Positions 31,196 through 40,670 of a DNA stretch of 64,000 nt are shown piece after piece. The notes under the pieces are model-generated. The model did no database searches. It worked only from the letters and a program-made list of their open reading frames with translations, and was not told the origin of the DNA. How positions within the stretch are numbered: position 1 is the stretch's first letter; each line of letters starts with the position of its first letter. The position numbers were made by a program, and so were the translations under genes. The stretch is from Otis tarda (lineage: Eukaryota > Chordata > Aves > Otidiformes > Otididae): the NCBI GenBank assembly GCA_026413225.1, contig CM048557.1:65276987-65340986 (forward strand), in the 5' to 3' direction.

Positions 31196-33430
31196 CATTT
31201 CAAATGGAAATTTGAAAACCAAGGAGTAATGGCAAATGTTAATCCCAACGAGCAGACAAAGTTAGTGAGTGCAAGAGAAAATAGTGGTATGCTCAATGGC
31301 ATTTTGGTATTACATCACCTTTTAGATTTTGCTGTAGGAGAGCAAGAAGCTGGAAGTTTCAAAGGCTCAGCTGACTATGTCAGGAACTTCCATCATGTCT
31401 CTGAACTATTTGTACAAGTTTATATCCTTTTATGTTGCATAAGGAACACATTTTTAGTTCAAATTCCTGAACTGAAGATTGATAGCAGGAAATTAAATGA
31501 GTATGCTTTTGACTTATTATTGTGATAGAGGAGAAAAAAACCGATTTATAGTTTTGAACAGCTTAATGTACCAAAAACCTCCAAAACATAAAGTCATTTT
31601 CTAAATAATCTAACAGGGAATCATATTTACCTGTCACTAGGTTCCCACTGTACAAAAAGTTATGACAGTCTAAAGAACTCAAAATTACTAAAAATAGAAA
31701 TTTAATATTCTAAGTTAATATTCTGAATGAATAAGTTAATGAAACATTCTAAGGCTGGTAAACATTGTTATACTTTGGGCAAAGGAAGACTGACAAATTA
31801 ACAACTTGTATTGCTATAAACAGTTCTACTTTTCAAAGAACTTAAGGCTCCCTCTGTTATAATTGAAAAAAAATTAAAGAATTTCTGCCTGGTTCTGAGA
31901 ACAAGAATTGATGTATTTCTTTTGAAAAGATGCAGCAAAAATGTGTCTTTCATTCTTAATCCTGTATGGCCATAGGTAAAAATGTTCTAGGGGCAAAAAG
32001 ATTATGTCTAAGTTTCTGTTATGGATGTGACTGTGCTCTGACAGGTTGAGATACTGACATTGCCAAACAAAGGAGAATTTTGAGAAGCCCAAGTGACTCA
32101 GTCCATCTGGAATGCAGAACGACTCTGTCAATAGGTGTGCCAGGCCTATGGAGCCCTGAGTATCAAAAGTCCTGACAATTGCCTTCAATTGCTCTGGGAG
32201 AGGGACTGTGATTTCAAAAGTGCAGCTGAAAGGCTGCACTCACATTTCTGGAAAATTATTTTAGCAATACACTAGTCTTTCTAAGCATTATGTAGAAACT
32301 AGATACTAGAGCTCAGAACACTGTTGTTTCATTTTTGGAGTGAAGAATGTGTCTTTCTCTTTCTTTGATGTTTCTATTGGTTCTGTGATATCTGATGTTG
32401 AAAATTTCGTGTACACACCATTTCGAGACCTTCATCTTACCACCTCTTTAATGATTTGTAAGAGTCACACCTGAACCTGGATCTCCTTGCTCTTTTAAAT
32501 GCAACTGGAAAAAGAAAAGGAAGTAAACTTTGGGCCTCCCACCTAGCCCCCAACAAAAAACAAAACAAAGCAACAAAACCCACAAAAAAAGCAAAAACCA
32601 CATATATGGGCCACATGGGCTAATGCTAGTCAACATTCATTCCCAGAATAGAGTAAATCATGACTGTGTGTCTCAGTAGAGAATTTCCAGCCAGTACAAC
32701 CAAGAAGAGACTTTCTCCATTAAGAGAAGAAGCACAAACACTGACAGCATCAGATGCTTTGCTTCTTGCAGAAAAGAGGAAATGTGACTTCCCAGAACGC
32801 TGATTGTAGTACTGCATCATGTTCTTGACCACATCTTGGGCTAGCTGTGATACAAATTATTTCTTCCACTAACCTTAACTCCTTATAAGAAGCAACAGTA
32901 GCAGGGGCTGGTTTGCTATCTACAGCAACATACACATGCGAGCAGAAAAAGTGCCTTTGGAGATTAAGAGGGAGAGTAGACATACTGAAGACAGCTGATG
33001 AGACTTGTTTGTTGGTTGTGCTTCCCACAGACCAAATTAATTCTAACAGATGAATAAAAGATGGAAAGACATGCTAATTAGCAGGTTTTTTTTTAATGAA
33101 CCTGTTCTGTACTTCAGATCTAATTAGCTCTCTAGATAAGGCTTATGTTGTCTGTGCTTTCAGAGGCAAAGGTGGCCAGGTTTCTCCAGTACAATGGCTC
33201 TGTTCATGTACTTCCAGTGCTTGAAGAGAACTGCTTCAGATTGATGAATATTTACTTATATAGTCCATATAGACTCTAAACGGCGAGAGCCCTCTTTCAC
33301 TACAGCTCTGGGGGACTGTACAGCACAGTAGATTCTACAAAGACAGAGAAAGTAAAGGGAGCACGAAAGGTTGAAAGTCATGGGTAAGACCATCATACCA
33401 AAGTGATGGAGAACAGTCATGATTGTGAGA

Positions 33431-33535
33431 TGTCGTAGTTCAGCCCTGATCAGGCTGAACAGGGAGAACAGAACAGGAGGAGCGTGGAGGAAACCGCAGT
33501 AAGAGGAGAAAAGCGAAGAGAAACAGCCAAGATCT
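33431..33535 (-). mobile_element. Possible LTR edge fragment, same family as 14883-15637
   Basis: The block starts TGTCGTAGTTCAGCCC, which matches the outer edge of the two LTRs at 14883 and 39592 (inverted relative to the latter). Similarity fades after about 20-30 bp and becomes a purine-rich stretch. The right boundary is a guess, and no target duplication or poly(A) signal was found. It may be a diverged LTR, a truncated one or a chance match. Confidence 0.35.
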
Positions 33536-35799
33536 AATTGTTTTGCCTACATTTTATATGTTGAAGGAAGAAAACAGAAAATATTTAATGGAAAACAAGG
33601 ATGGAAGGAAGAGAGAAATCTAGAGAAAAATATAACAACGAACTTAGCTAGTTAGATTAAATTGGCTGTGAGGGTAAGATAATTTCCTGGGAAATATATG
33701 TGAGTAGTTGTTTGTATAGCATCTGTATAATAAATTTGAGGGAAAAAGATCTGTATGATAAATAGTTGTGCTGGAAGAAATCGAGACCTAACACTGCTGT
33801 TTGCAGCCCAATGCACTGGATTTACTACTATGACACATGGACTTTGAAAAATTCAAAGCCATGCTGGCAAGTAATTTCTTTCCCAACTTTTATGTTGCAA
33901 TTTGTGATCAATTGAGGTATTTGAAAACCATGCAGGAGGCTGGAATGCTAGTTCAGGGCCGAGTTTGTACTAAATTTTGCATGAAGACTTCAAAAATGCT
34001 CAGTTATTTAAAGATAATGGGATACTAAAACGTTCACTGACTCATGACATCAATGCATAAAGCCACAGAGGAGGTATATGGAACTGTACTATAATGGTGG
34101 TAGCATATAGAGAATAAAGCCTTAAGGGCTGTCTTAGCATGTTTGGAAGACAAGCTCTGAGCCTCAAGACCACAAAAGTAGAGAATAAAGGTTAATTAAT
34201 TTGTTACTGTTACTTGGCTTTGCTACTGGTCAATCACAAAGGATGAATTAAAAAGGCCACCCAACACCCCAGCAGCTTCTCGCAGTGTGACAGATCTAGG
34301 ACTGTGCTGTCACAGAGGCAATAAAGACAGGCTCAGGCAGCAGCTTTTCTCTTCCAAAACTAGCTCACATTTCTAGGGAAATACTGAACAAAACAGAGGG
34401 GAAAGAATGAGAAAGATGTTAAATTTGGTGATGATAATGAAACTGTGCATATCGAACTAGCATCAGGTTAGATTGATTCTCTCTTGCCAGGCAGATTTGA
34501 TTGCTTTCTTAATAGAATTATTAAATGTAATGGAAAGAGAATCCAAAATCTGCCTTGTATTTAATGAAATGTGTGTTTGAAACAGACACCTCTCAAAACT
34601 TAATTCAAGGGGATTTAGGTGGGGAGACTGTCACTGGCAGAGAGATAACACCTGTATGAGATCTTATAATGAAACTGGCCATTGATCAAGTGAAGCCTTC
34701 AGCTTTCCAATAAAATAAAGAAATCTCAGCTCACTGTTTTGACAGATATCAGTGAAAGTGCTGCCTCAATCCAATCAGTTACAGAGGGGACAGGAGTATG
34801 CAGACGAATGCTGCTTCTGCTACAGAGGAAGGAATGGCCATGCTGATTTTCCTACCCAGATGCATCTTGTGAGAGGAAACATCAAACACAGTCCACACTG
34901 TCTTAATCTGTTCCACTTAAAGTTATGGCAAAATTAATCTGCCTGCATGATGTGTCCCTGAGGATTACTTATGAGATTATAGCGTGAGAGACAAATCAGA
35001 AATTGGTGATGCGTGGATGGGGAAGCAGCAAACAGTGTGCAACATGCTCCTAAATTCTGATTCAACGGTTAAAACATTCACTGCTCACTGACTGCAGTGA
35101 GGTTTGGCACTGGCAGTACTCTTAGCAAAACCAATTTCTACTTTCTGTCCCTTTCTAATGTCTCTAGAGCTCCAGTCACCATCAGAGGTCCAAGTTGGGT
35201 GGAAGCCAGGCAGAAAGCAACAGCTTTTTTTCAGCATTAGTTTACACATTGTTCGTAGTCTCTAGTCTTCTGGGGTTGCAGCTGGATTCAAAAGGTGATT
35301 ATGTGGGTTAGATCCTGTTGCCCCTCTGCCTACTGTTTCACCAGAAGAGGAGGAGATGGGCCAAACTTCTGTGGAGACAGTTGTAACAAATCCAGGCAGC
35401 CTCTCCAGCTGTTGGGACCTGCCTGCAAAGCTGCAGACACTGTTCTCCAGCCTCTCCCATGGGACCCAAGTACCGCTAGACAGAATCAGTGAGAAATGAT
35501 CTTCACCCTTTTGTGCAAAAAGACTTCTGCCACTCACCATGCCACCAGATGAATGCAACGAGGGTCAACTTAGCAGATGTAGAGCTGCTTCATGCATTGC
35601 TCTCTGTCACAGCAAAGTGCTGGAGCATAGATTTAGTGCTATGAGAAGAATTAGAAAGCTGGGCATGGGGAAGGGGAATGGAGGGGAGGCTTAGTGAGCT
35701 GAGGGGCAGGAGAGTGGGAAATGATGGCTGAAAAGAGGGAGCACAGGGGGCATAGTGTTCAATGAATGGATCCTCCCAGTAACGTTCAGGGGGACATGC
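33536..35799. other. Noncoding stretch, nothing recognised
   Basis: AT-rich to balanced DNA with short frames only (98 codons at most, at 35262-35558 on the minus strand). No repeat family, RNA gene or exon recognised. Confidence 0.5.
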
Positions 35800-35869
35800 G
35801 CTGTGTATGTGCTGCTTGACGTACTTGTAAATGATGTGGAAAAGGGAGAACAGTGATGTGACAAGGATT

Positions 35870-36240
35870 ATAAATGATGCAGAATTAGATTAGTAAAAAT
35901 AAACGCTATCTGCAAAGAGTTGCAAAAGGGACTTCAAAAAATTTGAGTAACTGGATGGTGAAACAGCAGATGAAACTCCGTAGCGATAACTGCAAACTGT
36001 TGCACATGAGGAGAAACAGCCGTGACTACAAATATACACTGATGAGCTCTAAATTAGCTATCACATCTCAGGAAAAAAAGATCTCAGAGTCATTGTGGAT
36101 AATTCAATGAAAATATTGGTTCCATGTTTGGAAGCAATGAAAAAAGCAGATGAAAATTAGAAACCGCTGAAAAGGGAGACAGCAAAAAATCACACTCCAG
36201 CAGCAAATCCCAGGTGTACCCACACCTTACATCATACAAG
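35870..36240 (+). mobile_element. Ancient LINE relic (CR1/L3-like reverse transcriptase)
   Basis: Conceptual translation of the plus strand from about 35947 gives WMVKQQMKLRSDNCKLLHM, then NSRDYKYTLMSS and LAITSQEK. After a one-base frameshift in a run of A residues near 36075-36081 it continues as DLRVIVDNSM. This order (a K-CK-LH block, a Y-YTL block, then EKDLGVIVD) is the region just after the catalytic FADD motif in CR1-clade reverse transcriptases. Divergence from the young CR1 copies nearby is large and the frame is broken by several shifts and stops, so it is an old relic. The right end is cut near the young CR1 inserted at 36351. Confidence 0.7.
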
Positions 36241-36350
36241 CAGTTTGGCCTCTTCCCAGTTCCTGCTTCAGAATTTTTTTTTTTTAAATATAGCTACAAA
36301 ATGCTCAAGGAAAGGTACTTAACCTAAGCAGCAATATGGAATAATTTCCT

Positions 36351-38040
36351 TATAGAATCATAGAATCATAGAATGGTTAGGGTTGGAAGGGACCTTCAAA
36401 GGTCATCCTGTCCAACCCCCCTGCAAGAAGCAGGGACATCCCCCACTAGATCAGGTTGCTCAGAGCCTCATCCAGCCTGGACTTGAATGTTTCCAGTGAT
36501 GGGGCATCCACCACCTCTCTGGACAACCTGTGCCAGTGTTCTACAACTTGCGTTGTAAAAAATTTTTTCCTAATATCCAATCTAAATCTACCTCCCTCTA
36601 TTTTAAAACCATTACCCCTCATCCTATCACAACAGGCCCTGTTGAACAGCCTCTCCCCATCTTTCTTGTAGGCCCCCTTGAGGTACTGGAAGGCCGCTGT
36701 AAAGTCTCCCTGGAGCATCCTCTTCTCCAGACTGAACAACCCCAACTCTCTCAGCCTGTCCTCATAGGAAAGGTGCTCCAGCCCTCTTATCATCTTTGTG
36801 GCCCTCCTTTGGACCCTCTCCAACTGGTTCATGTCCTTCTTATGTTGGGGGCTCCAGAGCTGGACACAGTACTTCAGGTGGGGTCTCACCAGGGCAGAGT
36901 AGAGGGGGAGAATCACTTCCCTTGACCTGCTGGCCACGCTTCTCTTGATGCAGCCCAGGATGTGGCTGGCCTTCTGGGCTGCAAGGATGCATTGCCAGCT
37001 CATGTTGAGCTTCTCGTCCATCATCACTCCCAAGTCCTTCTCCTCAGGGCTGCTCTCGATCCATTCTCCGCCCAGCCTGTATTTGTGCCTGGGATTGCCA
37101 TGACCCATGTGCAGGACCTTGCACTTGGCCTGGTTGAACTTCATGAGGTTGGCATGGGCCCACCTCTCCAGCCTGTCAAGGTCCCTCTGGATGGCATCCC
37201 TCCCTTCCAGCGTGTTGACGGCACCACACAGCTTGGTGTCATCGGCGAACTTGCTGAGGGTGCACTCTACCCCACTGTTCATGTCGCCGACAAAGATGTT
37301 GAACAGGGCCGGGCCCAACATGGACCCCTGAGGGATGCCACTTGTGACCAGTCTCCACATGGACATTGAGCCGTTGACCACCACTCTCTGAGTGCGGCCA
37401 TCCAGCCAACTCCTTATCCACCGAGTGGTCTATCCATCAAAGCCATGCCTCTCTAGTTTAGAGAGAAGGATGTCGTGCGGGACAGTGTCAAAAGCTTTGC
37501 ACAAATCCAGGTAGATGATATCCGTTGCTTGTCCCTTGTCCACCGATGCTGTCACCCTGTCATAGAAGGCCGCCAAATTGGTCAGGCACAATCTGCCCTT
37601 GGTGAAGCCATGTTGGCTGTCACCAACCACCTCCTTGCTCTCCATGTGCCTTAGCATGGTTTCCAGGAGAATTTGCTCCATGACTTTGCCAGGCATAGAG
37701 GTGAGGCTGACTGGCCTGTAGTTGCCCAGGTCCTCCTTGTTCCCCTTTTTAAAAATGGGGGTTATGTTCCCTCTCTTTCAGTCATCGGGGACCTCACCAG
37801 ACCACCAGGACTTCTCAAATACAATGGCCAGTGGCTTGGCAACTTCATCTGCCAGTTCCCTCAGGACCCGCGGATGGATCTCATCAGGTCCCATGGACTT
37901 GTGCAGCTTCGGGTTCCTCAGGTGTTCCTGAACCCGCTCTTCGAGTACAGTGGGCAGTTCTTCATCCTTGCAGTCCCTGCTTGTGCCTTCCACAGCTTGG
38001 GTGCTGAGACAAGAGCCCTTGTGAGGACATCCTAAATAGA
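36351..38040 (-). mobile_element. CR1 LINE, 1.7 kb, near-intact reverse transcriptase frame
   Basis: The minus strand carries the largest CR1 copy in the window. It runs from about 38040, 5' truncated within ORF2, to the 3' terminus at 36351 with three ATTCTATG-type units. One reading frame covers reverse transcriptase and the ORF2 tail. In order it shows a [19 protein letters not shown] block, YRPVSLTS, motif A ([14 protein letters not shown]), motif B ([14 protein letters not shown]) and motif C with the catalytic FADD at 37238-37249. It then runs through the [12 protein letters not shown] and [10 protein letters not shown] blocks to ALSNLI and TAG at 36446-36448. The frame is interrupted only by TGA at 37778-37780 (normally Trp in a GDWK-type motif) and TAG at 37430-37432 (normally Trp in GWTVRW-type context). 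No frameshift was seen. The endonuclease domain and ORF1 are missing, so it is not autonomous. Confidence 0.98.
36446..38035 (-). pseudogene. CR1 ORF2 reverse transcriptase, two nonsense codons
   Basis: This is the coding part of the CR1 copy above, listed as a broken gene. In a full element ORF2 encodes an endonuclease and a reverse transcriptase that nick genomic DNA and copy the element's RNA at the nick. Here only reverse transcriptase and the C-terminal region remain, about 530 codons. The three open segments are roughly 37781-38035, 37433-37777 and 36446-37429. All are in one frame, and the only breaks are TGG-to-TGA at 37778 and TGG-to-TAG at 37430. The catalytic aspartates of motif A and of FADD are retained. 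The nonsense changes and the missing N-terminus make it non-functional. The near-complete frame indicates a relatively recent insertion. Confidence 0.95.
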
Positions 38041-38087
38041 AGTGCTCAACTTGGTAAGCAGAAGAGTCAATCACAGATGTAAATAAT

Positions 38088-38819
38088 ATCATAGAATCAT
38101 AGAATGGTTAGAGTTGGAAGGGACCTTCAAAGGTCATCTAGTCCAACCCCCCTGCAAGAGCAGGGACATCCCTGACTAGATCAGGTTGCTCAGAGCCTCA
38201 TCCAGCCTGGCCTTGAACACTTCCAGGAATGGGGCATCCACCACCTCTCTGGGCAACCTGTTCCAGTGCTCTACAACTCTCATTGTAAAAAATTTTTTTC
38301 TAATATCTAATCTAAACCTACCTCCTTCTAATTTAAACCCATTACCCCTTGTCCTATCACAACAGGCCCTACTGAACAGCTTCTCCCCATCTTTCCTGTA
38401 GGTCCCCTTGAGGTATTGGAAGACCGCTATCAGGTCTCCCCGGAGCCTCCTCTTCTCCAGGCTGAACAGCCCCAACTCTCTCAGCCTGTCCTCATAGGAG
38501 AGGTGCTCCAGCCCTCTGATCATCTTGGTGGCCCTTCTCTGGACCCTTTCCTTCTTGTGTTGGGGACTCCAGAACTGGACGCAGTACTCCAGGTGGGGTC
38601 TCACCAGGGCAGAGTAGAGGGGCAGAATCACCTCCCTCGACCTGCTGGCCACGCTCCTCTTGATGCAGCCCAGGATGCGGTTGGCCTTCTGGGCCGCAAG
38701 GGCGCATTGCCCGCTCATGTTGAGCCTCTCGTCTACCAGCACTCCCAAGTCTTTCTCCTCAGGGCTGCTCTCAATCCATTCTCCACCCAGCCTGTATTTG
38801 TGCCTGGGATTGCCACGAC
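38088..38819 (-). mobile_element. CR1 LINE 3' fragment, same orientation as its neighbour
   Basis: The 3' terminus (two ATCATAGA-type units) lies about 47 bp beyond the 5' end of the preceding CR1. The minus-strand frame 38176-38748 covers ORF2 from [15 protein letters not shown] to ALSNLI and TAG. It is open for 190 codons, with a small deletion that removes the residues between HKKE and RVQRRATK. The copy is truncated at about 38819 in the YRLGG/NPRHK region, where an A/T-only stretch begins. After the ORF2 stop it reads TAGTCAGGGATG, the variant shared with the 15837-16312 copy and unlike its direct neighbour, so the two are independent insertions rather than a tandem duplication. Confidence 0.97.
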
Positions 38820-38881
38820 AAATATTATAATATATCTATTAAATATATATATTTATATATTAAAATATTTAAAATATTATA
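38820..38881. repeat. A/T-only low-complexity stretch
   Basis: About 60 bases composed almost only of A and T with TATTTA and AATATT units, directly abutting the 5' truncation point of the CR1 copy. Such T/A-rich sites are typical targets for LINE nicking, so it may be the pre-insertion target. Confidence 0.8.
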
Positions 38882-38934
38882 CACAAGTGGCATAGAGATG
38901 TAAACAGGGAACAATAACCTTTATCCCTTACTTT

Positions 38935-39138
38935 ACAAGCACATCATGAAATTGCCAGGCAGGTTCAGAACAAATAAAATGAAGTATTTCTTCAAGCAGC
39001 CTATAATAAAATTGTGGAACTCGTTGCTACAGGATGTAATGGAAGCTGAAAGCATAAATGAATTAAAAATGTGATTAGACAAATTTATGGATATACCTCC
39101 ATCAAAGGTTATTAAACAGAAGTATGCGGTTTCAATAT
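38935..39138 (+). mobile_element. Ancient LINE 3' end (L3/CR1-like relic)
   Basis: The plus-strand conceptual translation gives FRTNKMKYFFKQPIIKLWNS, then LLQDVMEAES and LDKFMD. This matches the C-terminal ORF2 pattern of L3/CR1-clade LINEs (R-N-FFxxxxIxLWNSLPxDV, then LDKFM). The DNA around AAATTGTGGAACTC and GACAAATTTATGGA is the conserved tail typically seen in old L3-type copies. At least one stop interrupts the frame. It lies in the same orientation as the relic at 35870-36240, and the two young CR1 copies lie between them, so both may belong to one old element later split by insertions. Confidence 0.7.
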
Positions 39139-39143
39139 CTGAC

Positions 39144-39592
39144 TCGGGAAGTCTTTCAGCAAAGACTGCAGGAGCTCTGCAAGGATATGTTGAGGAAGGC
39201 GGGCAGTGATTTTCACTCCTATTTTCCCTCTCCGTGTGCTGTTTCTCTATTCAGCTACAACTGGACCCTCTCAGAGACAGGATCTTGAGCAATCCTTTGG
39301 GTTGACTCTTACGGCTCTTTATAATTCTTACTTTATTTCTTTTCTCCTTTCCCTTTATCTGTCTTTAGTTTTTATAACCAAGGCATTGGATTAGCTAAGA
39401 CTCCCAGTTGCAGAGCTTTTCCCCAAGTCGAGTCTGTTTTGCCTGTGATGGCAATTTTAAGGATTTCTCCCCGTCCTTATCTCAAACCTCGAGCCGTTTT
39501 TCCTTATATCATCTCCCCCTATTCTCTCGGAGGGTGGGGGGAGCGAGAGAGAGACTGCGTAGTCTGGTCCCGATCGGGGCTGAACTACGACA
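39144..39592 (+). mobile_element. LTR (solo or partial), plus strand, same family as 14883-15637
   Basis: The right half matches the minus-strand reading of the 14883-15637 LTR. Shared segments are CCCCAAGTCGAG, TTTTGCC, CTTATCTCAAACCT, CTATTCTCTCGGAGGGTGGG and the terminal GGGGCTGAACTACGACA, which ends at 39592. The five bases after it (CTGAC, 39593-39597) also occur at 39139-39143, so an insertion of about 449 bp with a 5-bp target duplication would explain the layout. The proposed left edge begins TC rather than TG and was not independently recognised, so the start is less sure than the end. It appears to have inserted into the old LINE tail. No internal retroviral genes follow. Confidence 0.75.
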
Positions 39593-40385
39593 CTGACCAG
39601 ACTTTACAAACTTTCTGACTCCTGGGAGTGCCGGACAGTTTACCCATGTCTTGTCTTAATGCTCAGCACCTGGGAAATGGGGAGGTTTTCAAATTAGCTG
39701 CTGGGTACATGAGCCATAGAGCTTGTTTTTGTTGACGTATCCCCGAAAAGTTTTTGAAGACACTGCTAGGCAAGTGTGGGCAGTTGTCTGGGGCAGACTG
39801 GAGTTACAGTTCTAATTACTGGTGATGTGCTCCTGGAATGACTGTGATAGTGCACAGCGACAATAGTCAGTGAGTGGAGCTACGCTGAAAAAATCTGCAT
39901 TAGAGCTACTCTTCATGAATGGATTTCCGTTACCTAAAAAAGCACTTAAAGGCAGAATTATAAAATGTGTAAATGATCCAGCTTTGGAACTGGAAGCAAA
40001 CACCAATTACGGGGGGATTGGGAGTGGGGAAGAGCAACCAGGAAATGGAATCTGGAAATTAGTTTTAAAAAATGAGCTCTCTCTTGTAAACTGATACATC
40101 TGGGAATTGCTTAGCCCCTCCTTCTCCCCAAATTCCCGTTCTCAATGGGAGGTAGAAATGCTAGTGGGTACATAGACAAGCAGAGGTTAAGTGATCAGGA
40201 AAATTAAATGACAGTGGTATATTGAAACGGAAATGGGGATGGTCAATTTGATCTGCATATGTTGTCATGAAGTCTCTTTTGATATAACTGTAGTAAAAGC
40301 ATGGCTATGCCACTGCAGCTAGTTTCAGAAGACTGTTAATAATAAAACCAGAACAAATTACATAAAGTTTAAAACCTTCAGCAAA
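39593..40385. other. Noncoding stretch between repeats
   Basis: About 0.8 kb with no recognised repeat or exon. It may contain older, unrecognisable parts of the LINE relics on either side. Confidence 0.45.
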
Positions 40386-40670
40386 ATGAAAATAGGGACT
40401 GACTTTTGGGAAGCTATGAATACATCAGCAAAGAAAACACCAGGGAGCGGGGAAAAGTTGTTTAAGCTAAAGTACACTGTTGGCACAAGAACAAATGGCT
40501 GTAAACTGGCCATGAATAAATTTAGGCTGGAAATTAGAAGAATTTGTCTAGCCCTAAGAGGAGTGAATTTTTGGAACAGCTTTCCAGTAGAAATAAGAGG
40601 GACAAAACACTCTACCTTGTTTTAAAATGACAGTGAACAGTTTATGTGATATTGTTGCCTGAAATAGAAA
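40386..40670 (+). mobile_element. Ancient LINE ORF2 tail relic
   Basis: The plus-strand frame 40386-40625 (79 codons) reads KLFKLKYTVGTRTNGCKLAM, then NKFRLEIRRICLALRG and VNFWNSFPVEI. It parallels the CR1 pattern '[23 protein letters not shown]...VVEHWNRLP' but is clearly more distant, so it belongs to an older CR1-clade lineage. The open frame over 79 codons may be chance preservation. The upstream reverse transcriptase core is absent locally. The element type is well supported by the order of blocks, but the exact family is not. Confidence 0.6.

Larger units (their letters stand above)
24709..33430. other. Long noncoding stretch without recognised genes
   Basis: About 8.7 kb, mainly AT-rich. 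It contains a TA/CA microsatellite at 25645-25686 and a short tandem repeat at 31151-31195, both listed separately. Open frames of 60-121 codons occur on both strands, but none shows a recognisable domain, promoter or paired splice sites. Confidence 0.55.

Noticed and set aside
36456-36671. Antisense open frames of about 71 codons beginning MLRASS that recur at 15934, 36456, 38186 and 43098
   Set aside because: They are the opposite strand of the CR1 ORF2 tail. They recur because the CR1 sequence recurs, not because a gene family exists.
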